From: an uncultured Bacteroidota bacterium
GTDB taxonomy: Bacteria; Bacteroidota; Bacteroidia; Flavobacteriales; Flavobacteriaceae
Reading direction: 5' to 3'
DNA length: 64,000 nt
NCBI GenBank assembly: GCA_902515565.1
Contig: CABXVR010000006.1
Span: forward strand, 1 to 64,000
Positions 55,272-64,000 of the stretch are shown one piece after another. Position 1 is the stretch's first letter. The number at the start of each line of letters is the position of its first letter. The position numbers and the translations under genes are program-made. A model generated the notes under the pieces. It was not told where the DNA came from. It did no database searches and saw only the letters and a list, made by a program, of their open reading frames with translations.

Positions 55272-57125
55272 CTATTTATTCTGAGATTTTTTTTGCCTTT
55301 CAGCCTCTTCCATTAGTTCTTTCATTTTCTTTTGGAAACGATTTGGTTTTTTTTGAGGCTTAGCTTTATTAACTTGTATCTGAGCATGAATCTTTTCTTC
55401 ATCAAGAATATAATGTTTTATAACTAACATAATAGCAATAGTGATTAAGTTAGAAATAAAATAATATAAACTCAACCCACTAGCATAGTTATTAAAAAAG
55501 ACTAACATTAAAATCGGTGAGAAATATATCATATACTTCATCATTTTAGCCATATCTGGCATACCTTCTTGAGGGGGTTGTTGAGAAGCCATATTCTGTC
55601 CGGTAGTCATTTTCATATAGAAAAATATAGCTATTGAGGCTAGTACAGGAAATAGACTAACATGATCTCCGTAAAAAGGAATATAAAAAGGTAAATCTAA
55701 TACATTATCATACGAAGATAAATCATCAGCCCATAGAAAACTTTTTCTTCTTAAATCAAATGCAGTTGGAAAAAACATAAATAAAGCATAAAAGACTGGA
55801 ATTTGAATAAGAGCTGGAATACATCCGCTCATTGGATTTGCACCAGCTTTATTGTAAAGAGCCATAGTCTCTTGTTGCTTTTTCATTGCATTGTCCTTAT
55901 ATTTTAATGATATTTCAGCTATTTCTGGTTTTAAAATTTTCATTTTAGCCTGAGAAAGATAAGATTTATACAAAACAGGCGATAGAACTAATCTAACTAA
56001 GATTGTCATTATAATAATCGCAATTCCATAAGGAAAATAAGAGCTTAAAAAACTAAATAAAGGGATAAAAATTGACTTATTTATATAACCAAAAATACCC
56101 CATCCAAATGGAATTGAACTCTCTAGATTTTTATTATAAGATGATAATATTTTACTATCTGTTGGACCAAAATATAAATTAAACTTTTCATCAAATTCTT
56201 TATTATTATATTTTAAAGGAAAATTTGCAATATAATTTTTAGTGTATGTTGTATCGACGTCTTCATCAATTACCATATTAATTTGAGAAAGCGTTACATC
56301 ATTAATTGGCTGAGCTGACAATAATATGGCACTAAAAAAATGCTGTCTATATGAGAACCAATTTACATCTGAAACAGTCTCTTCATCATCTCCAGTTTGA
56401 CCTAATTTATCAATTTTATCAGTTTCATACTCATAAGTTAATCTAGAATATCTATTTTCATATGATATACTTTTTGAATTTCTTAAAGATTTATAATCCC
56501 AAGTTAGTTCATAATCGTCTTGGGTATTAATTATATTGCTCAATCCATTTGAACTGATAGAAAAGTCTATCATGTAATCGTCAGGTTTAATTATATATTT
56601 ATATTCTAAATATTGATTTTCTGAAACTAATAATTTCATAACAACAACTTTATTATCATCATTATCATATTCAGATGAAGTAAAAAATTGGTTTTTGGTA
56701 TTTACAGAAGTGTTATTTAATGTTTTGAAATTTAAATTAAAAACAGAGTTTTCTTCATTTATTAAGTAAATAGGAGCTTCTAAATGATTATTAAAATTTT
56801 TTAGATAGAGAGTGGAAATAAAACCTCCTTTGTTATTAATTTCAATGTAAATCAAATCATTTTCAAAAGTGATTTTAGCATCATCAGATTCAACATTGTT
56901 TTTAAAGTTGTTTTCAGAACTAATATTTGTCAATAAACTGTTTTTTAAATCAACAGGTTTATCAGAATCTTTTATAACATCAACATACTCAGATGAATCT
57001 ACTTGAGGGATATCAACTACAGATTCTTCAATAGGAGGCTGAAGGTAAAGCCAAAATAGCATAATAGCTCCCATTAAAGTAAAGCCTAAAAGTGAATTGT
57101 TGTTATCATTATTTTTTTCTATCAT
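55272..57125 (-). CDS. yidC: membrane protein insertase YidC
   Basis: Inserts proteins into the inner membrane, alone or with SecYEG. The 617 residues show the Gram-negative layout: an N-terminal membrane helix (~13-27), a large periplasmic beta domain (~40-340) and a conserved insertase core (~350-575), with PVLYKSYLSQAKMKILKPEI, GCIPALIQIPVFYALFMFF and the late YASGLSLYYFISNLI. The hydrophilic Arg of the groove is in the first core helix (VRLVLSP). The C-terminal tail is Lys-rich and can bind the ribosome. Confidence 0.96.
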   Translation of the reverse strand: MIEKNNDNNNSLLGFTLMGAIMLFWLYLQPPIEESVVDIPQVDSSEYVDVIKDSDKPVDLKNSLLTNISSENNFKNNVESDDAKITFENDLIYIEINNKGGFISTLYLKNFNNHLEAPIYLINEENSVFNLNFKTLNNTSVNTKNQFFTSSEYDNDDNKVVVMKLLVSENQYLEYKYIIKPDDYMIDFSISSNGLSNIINTQDDYELTWDYKSLRNSKSISYENRYSRLTYEYETDKIDKLGQTGDDEETVSDVNWFSYRQHFFSAILLSAQPINDVTLSQINMVIDEDVDTTYTKNYIANFPLKYNNKEFDEKFNLYFGPTDSKILSSYNKNLESSIPFGWGIFGYINKSIFIPLFSFLSSYFPYGIAIIIMTILVRLVLSPVLYKSYLSQAKMKILKPEIAEISLKYKDNAMKKQQETMALYNKAGANPMSGCIPALIQIPVFYALFMFFPTAFDLRRKSFLWADDLSSYDNVLDLPFYIPFYGDHVSLFPVLASIAIFFYMKMTTGQNMASQQPPQEGMPDMAKMMKYMIYFSPILMLVFFNNYASGLSLYYFISNLITIAIMLVIKHYILDEEKIHAQIQVNKAKPQKKPNRFQKKMKELMEEAERQKKSQNK

Positions 57126-57127
57126 AA

Positions 57128-58741
57128 TTAATTTGATTTGCTGTGTGTTAATCCTGCCTTCACAAAAGAAACAAATAATGGATGAGGATTATTTACTGTA
57201 CTTTTATATTCTGGATGAAATTGTACCCCGATAAACCAAGGGTGATTATTTAACTCAAAAATTTCAACTAAACTTGTTTTAGAATTAATTCCTGACGCTA
57301 TGAATCCTTTTGATTGGAATTCATTTAAATAATCATTATTGAATTCATACCTGTGTCTGTGTCTTTCATTAATAACACTAGAACTGTATATCTCTCTAAC
57401 ATTAGATGAATTCTTTAATTCACACTCCCAAGATCCTAAACGCATAGTACCTCCCTTATTTACAATATTTTTTTGACTTTGCATTAAATCAATCACCGGA
57501 TGGGCAACATTCTTGTTCATTTCAGTAGAGTTAGAATCTTTAAGATTTAAAACATTTCTAGCGAATTCAATTACAGCCATTTGCATACCTAAACATATTC
57601 CAAAAAAGGGAATATTATTTGTTCTCACATATTCGATTGCTAAAATTTTCCCTTCAATTCCCCTTTCTCCAAATCCAGGTGCAACTAATACACCATTTAG
57701 GGAACTAAGTTTAGAGTCAATATTTTCTCTCGTGATATACTCGGAATGAATTGATACAATTTCAACATCAACTTCATTCTCAGAACCAGCATGAATAAAT
57801 GATTCCAAAATAGATTTATAAGAATCTTGAAGCTCAACATATTTACCAATTAATCCAACTTTAATTTTATTTTTGGGGTTTTTGTATCTTTTTAAAAATC
57901 CGTTCCATAAATCTAAATTTGGTTTATTGTTTTTTAAATTTAACTTTTTTAGCACAACCTTGTCCAAACCTTCATTTAACATCAAATTTGGCACATCATA
58001 TATAGTGGATGCATCTATAGATTGAATTACAGATTCTTTATCAACATTGCAAAACCTAGCTAATTTAGCTTTAATATTATCTCCAATCTCATGTTCAGTT
58101 CTACATACTAAAATATCTGCTTGCACTCCACTCTCCATCAAAGTTTTAACACTGTGTTGAGTAGGCTTTGTTTTTAACTCCTTAGCTGCAGATAAATATG
58201 GAATCAAAGTAAGGTGAATAGCTAATACATTTGATTGACCTAAATCCCATTTCATTTGTCTTAAGGCTTCTATGTAAGGAAGAGATTCAATATCTCCTAC
58301 AGTACCTCCAATTTCAGTGATTATAATATCATAGTCACCAGTATTTCCTAAAAACTGTATTCTTTGTTTAATTTCGTCAGTAATGTGAGGAATTACTTGT
58401 ACTGTTTTACCTAAAAAATCACCTTTTCTTTCCTTTTCTATAACTCTCTTATAAATTTTACCTGTAGTAACATTATTAGCTTGTGAAGTAGGAACATTTA
58501 AAAACCTTTCATAATGGCCTAAATCTAAATCTGTTTCAGCTCCATCATCAGTAACATAACACTCTCCGTGTTCATAAGGATTTAAAGTTCCTGGATCTAT
58601 ATTTATGTATGGATCTAATTTTTGGATTGTAACAGAGTATCCTTGTGACTGAAGTAATTTCGCAAGTGAAGCGGCAATGATTCCTTTACCCAATGATGAA
58701 GAAACTCCTCCTGTGACAAATATATATTTAGTAGATGACAT
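57128..58741 (-). CDS. pyrG: CTP synthase
   Basis: Makes CTP from UTP using glutamine. The 537 residues comprise an N-terminal amidoligase domain with the P-loop GGVSSSLGKG (11-20) and a C-terminal class I glutaminase with Cys383 in GICLGMQ and the FHPE pair near the end. It starts an apparent transcript with yidC two bases downstream. An exact -7 box and a TTG 22 bases further upstream precede it. Confidence 0.97.
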   Translation of the reverse strand: MSSTKYIFVTGGVSSSLGKGIIAASLAKLLQSQGYSVTIQKLDPYINIDPGTLNPYEHGECYVTDDGAETDLDLGHYERFLNVPTSQANNVTTGKIYKRVIEKERKGDFLGKTVQVIPHITDEIKQRIQFLGNTGDYDIIITEIGGTVGDIESLPYIEALRQMKWDLGQSNVLAIHLTLIPYLSAAKELKTKPTQHSVKTLMESGVQADILVCRTEHEIGDNIKAKLARFCNVDKESVIQSIDASTIYDVPNLMLNEGLDKVVLKKLNLKNNKPNLDLWNGFLKRYKNPKNKIKVGLIGKYVELQDSYKSILESFIHAGSENEVDVEIVSIHSEYITRENIDSKLSSLNGVLVAPGFGERGIEGKILAIEYVRTNNIPFFGICLGMQMAVIEFARNVLNLKDSNSTEMNKNVAHPVIDLMQSQKNIVNKGGTMRLGSWECELKNSSNVREIYSSSVINERHRHRYEFNNDYLNEFQSKGFIASGINSKTSLVEIFELNNHPWFIGVQFHPEYKSTVNNPHPLFVSFVKAGLTHSKSN

Positions 58742-58761
58742 GTATGCGTTATAAACGCAAA

Positions 58762-58794
58762 CAAATTTAGGGATTTAGTTTTAATTTAAGTCAA
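58762..58794 (-). promoter_or_regulatory. promoter for pyrG: -7 TAAATTTG and -33 TTG
   Basis: The minus strand reads TTG, 22 bases, then TAAATTTG at 58762-58769, an exact -7 match. It lies 20 bases upstream of the pyrG start in the 67-base gap after the LysM gene, and it is one of only two candidates here with a usable -33 element. Confidence 0.55.
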
Positions 58795-58808
58795 TTCTAT
58801 ACAAATTA

Positions 58809-60686
58809 TTAATCAACTACTTTTAATTCAAGATTTTCGTACTTAATGATAAATGTAGATATATTTCTATAACCTAAACTGTCATTGTTTTTCAGGTATT
58901 TAAATTTATTTTCAATATGTACTGTTTCGCTAAAATTAGAACTATTGAAATTAAATTCATCAGAACTTATCCTTAATAAAAGATCTAACATTAAATCATA
59001 GCCACGAATCACATACTTATTGGGTATAAAATTATAAATACTACTAAAGTTTTTAATAAAATTAGAGTATAATTTAAAATCTAGTGGCTTGTTAATCGAT
59101 GGATAATGAAATTTTAAATTTGATAAATTATAATTAGAAATATTATTACCTGAAAATGCTTTATTTGAAGAAGTAGTGTACAAAGAAATCTGAACAGTAT
59201 CATTCACAAATGAATTTAATATGCTTGTCACATTTGAAACAAATCCTTGATCTTTAGTTTCTAAGAAGATAATATTCTTTTTATCAACAAAAGTTGAGTC
59301 TAAATCTTCTAAAACCAAAGATTTTGTGTCAACTCCAGAGTCATTAATTGATGAATAAAATTGAGTTGCATTTTTAAACCTCTCTTTAAGCTTATTACTT
59401 GTAATTAGATTTTCAGAATCAGAAATAATATATTTTTTATTTACAGTAGTATCTGATTCTACAAAAGATACTATCCTTTCATATAAAATATCATCTTCTG
59501 TAATTGTATTTATAACATTATTTGAATATGTAACTTTACTTAATGGAGAAACAAGCTGAACAGATTCGTTTTTTAATAATTTTGATGTATAATTAAATGC
59601 TTTTGCAGTTAGAGGACCAATTACAAGGTCATAATTTTTTATGTCATTAGTATTTACAATTTCATAAATATCAGCTTCAGAAGAATTATTAGTATCAAAA
59701 ACATTCATCTCCACAGGAATTCCATAACTAGTAATAGAATCAATTGCTATCGAACTACCTAAATAAAAATCTAATGATAAATTTAAGAGCTTGTCATTAT
59801 TTAATTGACTTTTTGCTATTTGTAGAGAGTCAAAATTTATATTATTAAGTCCAAATGGTAATAAAAGAGCAATTTTTTTCTTACTAAAGTCTGTTACGTT
59901 AATTGTTTGATCTTTAAATAAATTTTCTTGCTCATTAATGATTTTAGGAAGTTTAAGTATCATACCTTGTTTTAACTCACTAGTAATTAAAACTGGGTTC
60001 AAGGACTTGATAATTTTTTCTTCAAGACCTAACTTTATTTTTAATCTATAAAAACCTTCTTTAGGCAAAACTTTATAATAAGCATAGTTTTCATCAATTA
60101 CATTTAGTTTATTCAAATTGATATTAGGAACAAGTATTTTTTCTGATACTTTTAAAAAATTTCCAATTTGAGGATTAATTAATTCTAATTGATCAACTGT
60201 TATCCCATACTTGTAGGCTATTCTCCATTTACCTTCTTTTGCTTTAACCACATAGTATTTAACACGATTTGGGATTTCTTTGATTGAATCTGCTGATAAT
60301 TGAACTAGAGGAATTTTAATTGACGTGCCTTTGTCTAATTTATCTGAGCTTAAATTATTAAACTTTTTAATTAAATTTATATCCACATCATAAAGGTTAG
60401 AAATTTTAATTAATGTTTGTTTTCTTTTTACTTTGTGTAAAATATAATCACTGTCATCAAAAATTAAATCGATTTTTTTTGGAATTATTACCTCATCACC
60501 AACTTTAAGGGTTTTCTCTAAAATATTTGGGTTTAAAGCTGAAAAATCAAAGGAAGAGATAGCTCTATCAAGGCAAAAAGAGTCAATGGTTTGATTAGTT
60601 TGAATAACTTCTTTATGGAATGTTTGTGAAGAAATATTTACACAAACAAATAACAAAAGAAAAGAAAATTTGATTTTAGTATACAT
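58809..60686 (-). CDS. exported LysM protein with periplasmic-binding-like domain
   Basis: A 625-residue exported protein. After a signal peptide (ending ISSQ) come at least three LysM-type repeats (~83-125, ~145-188, ~200-245), such as YILHKVKRKQTLIKISNLYD and YYVVKAKEGKWRIAYKYGI, which bind peptidoglycan. The second half (~270-620) starts KKIALLLPFGLNN and has the fold pattern of a type 1 periplasmic-binding protein. This architecture beside guaA is familiar in flavobacteria; its ligand and role are unknown. It abuts guaA with no gap. Confidence 0.85.
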   Translation of the reverse strand: MYTKIKFSFLLLFVCVNISSQTFHKEVIQTNQTIDSFCLDRAISSFDFSALNPNILEKTLKVGDEVIIPKKIDLIFDDSDYILHKVKRKQTLIKISNLYDVDINLIKKFNNLSSDKLDKGTSIKIPLVQLSADSIKEIPNRVKYYVVKAKEGKWRIAYKYGITVDQLELINPQIGNFLKVSEKILVPNINLNKLNVIDENYAYYKVLPKEGFYRLKIKLGLEEKIIKSLNPVLITSELKQGMILKLPKIINEQENLFKDQTINVTDFSKKKIALLLPFGLNNINFDSLQIAKSQLNNDKLLNLSLDFYLGSSIAIDSITSYGIPVEMNVFDTNNSSEADIYEIVNTNDIKNYDLVIGPLTAKAFNYTSKLLKNESVQLVSPLSKVTYSNNVINTITEDDILYERIVSFVESDTTVNKKYIISDSENLITSNKLKERFKNATQFYSSINDSGVDTKSLVLEDLDSTFVDKKNIIFLETKDQGFVSNVTSILNSFVNDTVQISLYTTSSNKAFSGNNISNYNLSNLKFHYPSINKPLDFKLYSNFIKNFSSIYNFIPNKYVIRGYDLMLDLLLRISSDEFNFNSSNFSETVHIENKFKYLKNNDSLGYRNISTFIIKYENLELKVVD

Positions 60687-62219
60687 TTACTCCCATTCAA
60701 TTGTAGCAGGTGGTTTGGAACTTATATCGTAAACTACACGATTCACACCTTTAACTCTATTAATAATTTTATTTGAAATTTGTTGAAGGAATTTATAAGG
60801 CAGATCTACCCAATCAGCTGTCATCCCATCTGTACTTTCAACAGCTCTTAAAGCAATACATTTCTCATAAGTTCTTTCATCTCCCATAACTCCTACACTA
60901 TTGACAGGCAGTAACATTGCTCCTGCTTGCCATACTTTATCATATAAATCCCATTCTTTTAAACCTTCAATAAAAATATGATCAACATCCTGTAAAATAT
61001 TGACTTTTTCTCTAGTAATATCACCAAGTATTCTAATACCCAAACCCGGTCCAGGAAAAGGGTGTCTGCCAAGTAATTTAGCATCAATGCCTAATGACCT
61101 ACCGACTCTTCTTACTTCATCTTTAAATAACAACTTTAATGGTTCAACAACACTTAGCTTCATATAATCTGGTAATCCACCAACATTATGATGACTTTTG
61201 ATTGTTGCTGATGGTCCTCCAGTTGCAGAAATACTTTCTATAACATCTGGGTAAATTGTTCCTTGAGCTAACCAATTAGCATTAGATATTTTTTTAGATT
61301 CTTCATCAAATGCTTCAATAAAAACTCTACCAATTGTTTTTCTTTTCAATTCAGGGTCTTTTATTCCTTTAAGTGCGCTATAAAACTCATCAGAGTAATC
61401 TATCCCTTTAACATTTAAGTTCATTCCTTGGTATTGGTTAAGTACATCTTGAAATTCATTTTTTCTAAGCAAACCATTATTAACAAAAACACAATTTAAG
61501 TTGGATCCAATAGCTCTGTGTAATAAAACAGCAGCAACAGTTGAGTCTACTCCACCCGAGAGTCCTAAAATCACTTTATCGTCTCCAATTATAGATTTTA
61601 ATGACTCGATTGTCATATCTACAAAAGAATCAGGGGTCCAATCTTGTTTTAAATTTGAAATTTTAAGCAGAAAATTTTCTAATATTTTTTTTCCATCAGT
61701 AGTATGGTATACTTCAGGATGAAATTGCAAAGCATATATACTTTGATCATTAATTTTATAAGCTGCATTTTTTACATCATCAGTACTAGCCAATAAATTA
61801 GCGTTAGATGGAAGATCTTTAATTGTGTCACTATGACTCATCCAAACTTGACTTCCAGTGTTGATTGAAGAAAACAATAAATCATCTTGATTAATATAGC
61901 TAAGCTTAGCCCTTCCGTATTCTCTAATATTAGAGGCTGCTACTAATCCTCCAAACTGTTCTGCAATTAATTGAGCTCCGTAACAAACAGCTAAAACTGG
62001 AAAATTATTTAATATAAAACTTAAATCAGGTTTCGGAGAATTTTTGTCGCGAACTGAAAATGGACTACCAGATAAAATTACAGAACTATAATTATTTAGT
62101 TCTTCAGGAATTTTATTGTAAGGGAATATCTCGCTGTAAATGTTTAGTTCTCTTACTCTTCTGGCAATGAGCTGTGTATACTGAGAGCCAAAATCTAAAA
62201 TTAATACCTTATTTTGCAT
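60687..62219 (-). CDS. guaA: GMP synthase (glutamine-hydrolysing)
   Basis: Converts XMP to GMP. The 510 residues hold a class I glutaminase with Cys79 in AVCYGAQ and the LQFHPEV pair, then an ATP-pyrophosphatase domain with [12 protein letters not shown], and a dimerisation domain ending in the usual PPATIEWE. All motifs are intact. The upstream 52-base gap after bshC shows no exact -7 box, so it may be read from the bshC promoter. Confidence 0.97.
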   Translation of the reverse strand: MQNKVLILDFGSQYTQLIARRVRELNIYSEIFPYNKIPEELNNYSSVILSGSPFSVRDKNSPKPDLSFILNNFPVLAVCYGAQLIAEQFGGLVAASNIREYGRAKLSYINQDDLLFSSINTGSQVWMSHSDTIKDLPSNANLLASTDDVKNAAYKINDQSIYALQFHPEVYHTTDGKKILENFLLKISNLKQDWTPDSFVDMTIESLKSIIGDDKVILGLSGGVDSTVAAVLLHRAIGSNLNCVFVNNGLLRKNEFQDVLNQYQGMNLNVKGIDYSDEFYSALKGIKDPELKRKTIGRVFIEAFDEESKKISNANWLAQGTIYPDVIESISATGGPSATIKSHHNVGGLPDYMKLSVVEPLKLLFKDEVRRVGRSLGIDAKLLGRHPFPGPGLGIRILGDITREKVNILQDVDHIFIEGLKEWDLYDKVWQAGAMLLPVNSVGVMGDERTYEKCIALRAVESTDGMTADWVDLPYKFLQQISNKIINRVKGVNRVVYDISSKPPATIEWE

Positions 62220-62271
62220 GTGTAAAAATAGAAATAGATTTTAAATTAATTGAGTAAATCAATGATTTTTT

Positions 62272-63867
62272 TTACAATTCTATGATTGAAAATTTATTGT
62301 TTAACGGATGAATGTTATCCTTTAAAGTTTTAATAAATTCATCTCCGTACTGACAATAAAATTCAGCAAAATTAACAGACCGCTCCTGTAATGAATTATT
62401 TGGAAACAAATCATCTTGGATATTAATAATCCTATCTAAATTTGATTTGTGTTTTCTTTTGTTTGCCTTTAATAATCTTTTTTCTAAATTTTTTAATCCC
62501 TTAAGTTGTTTTTTTTCTTGAGCATTAACAGCCCCCAAAAAGCTTATATCAGTAAGTTTTGCTAATTCTCTAAGTTTATCAAACTGCTGCTCTAAAACAC
62601 TAATTTGATCCTTAAAATTAAACTTTTGATTTGCAAATAATTTAATTTTTTTAGTTAGAAGCTTATCTTTAGATAAAAATAAATCTTCAATTTTAGTATT
62701 AATTTTATGTAATTTTTCTAATTGTTTTTTCCTAACTATTAAAACAGAATTCCTATTTAATAAAATTGGAAAATCTAATTTAATTGAATCAAAACAATCT
62801 TTAAGCTCTAACCAATATGAAATTTCAGCGCCACCTCCAATGTAACATAAATTTGGGAGAATTGATTCTTGATACAGAGGTCTTAACAAGACATTAGGTG
62901 AAAAGTTTTCAGGATTAATATTCACCTCCTCAATAATTTGACTTTCTGTCCAAGAATAAAGCTTATCAGTAGTCGAGTAACCATTATTAGTACGAACAAT
63001 TCTATTTCTGTAATTATTAGATAAGTAAAATAAGTTTATCTCGCGTGGATTAACTTGAACTTTATAATTATTTTCTTTTAAAATACTAATAGATTCTTTT
63101 GAATTATTAAATATCAATTTATTAGTTAATTCATTTTTTATTGATGAAGAAAATATTTTTTTTAATTCTTTTTCATTAGGATCTAAAATAATTAAACTAT
63201 AATCTTTAAAAATTTCATAGACTAGTTTCCTGGTAGCATCGGATAAATTGTTAGAATTTAAATATGAGTTTTTAAATAGGTTAATAATTTTTTCTGAATT
63301 GATGTTTTTTGGTAAATGTTTTGAAAATATATCTAGAGTAGATTTTAAGTTACTAGTTGAAAATTTACCTACCTCCCCTTTTTGATCTGAATTCCAAATA
63401 ATTTTATTATTATCATAATTAAAACTTCTAATTTCTTCAAAATCATGATCTTCGGATGCCATCCAATAAATTGGAATAAAATTAAAATCAGGATATTGAA
63501 GATTTAATTCTTCTGATAAATTTATAGTTGAAATAATTTTGTATAAGAAATACAAAGGGCCTGTGAACAAACTTAATTGATGACCTGTTGTTACAGTAAA
63601 TGTATTTGTATTTTCTATTGAATCAATTGTCTGTTTTAAATCTTTAGAAATATTAATATTTGCATATTGCTTTTTTAAAATATTCTTTAATATTAATCTG
63701 TTTTGAATTTTAAAACTTGCTTTTTTTGAAATTATCTGATTTTTAAAACTTTCAATAGTAGGTCTGTTATTATACAGAGTTTTTATATTTTGAGAATTGT
63801 CAATATAATCACAAAATAGCGAATTGAAATAATTAGTATCTTTATATGTTATATGCTTATTTGGCAT
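62272..63867 (-). CDS. bshC: bacillithiol biosynthesis cysteine-adding enzyme BshC
   Basis: Putative cysteine ligase of bacillithiol synthesis, joining Cys to glucosaminyl-malate. The 531 residues carry the family marks TVTTGHQLSLFTGPLYFLYK near residue 92, PIYWMASEDHDFEE, the LLRPLYQESILPN segment and GGGAEISYW, and a long C-terminal coiled coil (~385-480). bshA and bshB are not in the window. Presence of this gene predicts bacillithiol as the low-molecular-weight thiol, as in other flavobacteria. Confidence 0.94.
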   Translation of the reverse strand: MPNKHITYKDTNYFNSLFCDYIDNSQNIKTLYNNRPTIESFKNQIISKKASFKIQNRLILKNILKKQYANINISKDLKQTIDSIENTNTFTVTTGHQLSLFTGPLYFLYKIISTINLSEELNLQYPDFNFIPIYWMASEDHDFEEIRSFNYDNNKIIWNSDQKGEVGKFSTSNLKSTLDIFSKHLPKNINSEKIINLFKNSYLNSNNLSDATRKLVYEIFKDYSLIILDPNEKELKKIFSSSIKNELTNKLIFNNSKESISILKENNYKVQVNPREINLFYLSNNYRNRIVRTNNGYSTTDKLYSWTESQIIEEVNINPENFSPNVLLRPLYQESILPNLCYIGGGAEISYWLELKDCFDSIKLDFPILLNRNSVLIVRKKQLEKLHKINTKIEDLFLSKDKLLTKKIKLFANQKFNFKDQISVLEQQFDKLRELAKLTDISFLGAVNAQEKKQLKGLKNLEKRLLKANKRKHKSNLDRIINIQDDLFPNNSLQERSVNFAEFYCQYGDEFIKTLKDNIHPLNNKFSIIEL

Positions 63868-63914
63868 TAAATCGTATTAGGTAGTAAATATAATATAGTT
63901 TAATATTATAATTG

Positions 63915-63922
63915 CAAATGTA
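63915..63922 (-). promoter_or_regulatory. -7 promoter box TACATTTG for bshC
   Basis: The minus strand reads TACATTTG followed by CAA, an exact TAnnTTTG match 47 bases before the bshC start; a TTG lies 23 bases further upstream. It would drive bshC, guaA and the LysM gene. Confidence 0.5.
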
Positions 63923-63976
63923 TAATTAATTAGTTTTCTTTATATCAATTAAAACTCCATCCCTAACATCATAAAT

Positions 63977-64000
63977 ATGAAAAATATAAATCTATTTTTA
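63977..64000 (+). CDS. N-terminus of a divergent gene (partial)
   Basis: An ATG opens a frame reading MKNINLFL that runs off the end of the window. The basic then hydrophobic start looks like the beginning of a signal peptide. It is divergent from bshC with a gap of 109 bases. Eight codons are too few to name it or to be sure it is coding. Confidence 0.3.

Noticed and set aside
63931-63990. Short minus-strand frame ending IYDVRDGVLIDIKKTN at the window end
   Set aside because: It looks protein-like but a TAG lies in the same frame at its upstream end within the window, so no real gene extends there.
1-64000. Search for CRISPR arrays, insertion sequences, prophage, toxin-antitoxin, restriction or biosynthetic clusters
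   Set aside because: No regular repeats, transposase or integrase motifs, or such gene families were seen; nearly all sequence is accounted for by housekeeping genes.

Overview
The window is a strongly AT-rich, gene-dense stretch of bacterial chromosome from the Bacteroidetes, almost certainly class Flavobacteriia. The evidence is a gliding-motility lipoprotein of the GldI type, a subtilase with a type IX secretion (T9SS) C-terminal sorting signal, BshC for bacillithiol synthesis, paired methylmalonyl-CoA mutase subunits, the families DUF3810, DUF5683 and OstA-like, and -7 promoter boxes of the Bacteroidetes form TAnnTTTG. Many genes touch or overlap by 1-23 bases and no gap between genes reaches 300 bases, which suits a small, compact genome; a marine free-living flavobacterium is a guess.

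Layout. 1-3017: beta-oxidation (thiolase, acyl-CoA dehydrogenase). 2995-10351: a run of exported proteins (beta-propeller, 1050-residue Asp-box/sortilin-like protein, lipoprotein, S9 glutamyl-type peptidase). 10338-14580: small housekeeping genes (YehS-like DUF1456, PlsC-like acyltransferase, Nudix hydrolase, cyclophilin lipoprotein, an HTH-only OxyR remnant, DUF4442, thioredoxin reductase, tRNA-Pro). 14658-20168: PQQ-type sugar dehydrogenase, uridine kinase, DivIC/FtsB-like protein, methylmalonyl-CoA mutase. 20268-25311: parA-parB-DUF5683-dapB-lepB-wbqC. 25327-31292 (minus): ribH, mutL, two rhomboids, an endonuclease/exonuclease/phosphatase-fold protein, a TPR protein and a small membrane protein. 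31415-37265 (plus, with ndk on minus): recF, a lipoprotein, DUF721, CIA30, cold-shock protein, DHH phosphoesterase, GldI and a cyclophilin. 37324-38781 (minus): pepD. 38858-51665 (plus): DUF3810, SpoU methyltransferase, RelA/SpoT, Fur-like, purA, OstA-like, aminotransferase, TPR, two DUF368 proteins, aroE. 51662-63867 (minus): mazG, T9SS subtilase, mnmA, yidC, pyrG, LysM protein, guaA, bshC.

The content is core-genome housekeeping: envelope biogenesis and secretion (LepB, YidC, OstA-like, DUF368, GldI), nucleotide synthesis (PurA, GuaA, PyrG, Ndk, Udk), chromosome upkeep (ParAB, RecF, MutL) and stress signalling (RelA/SpoT). I found no CRISPR array, insertion sequence, prophage, toxin-antitoxin pair, restriction system or biosynthetic cluster, and I do not claim a new defence or metabolic system.

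The most interesting points are local: an aminotransferase whose conserved N-terminus has no ATG, GTG or TTG and seems to start at ATA; an OxyR-like regulator cut to its DNA-binding domain; a MutL whose endonuclease motif is degenerate; a PlsC-like enzyme with HX5D spacing; and two tandem DUF368 proteins, a family linked to undecaprenyl-phosphate translocation.
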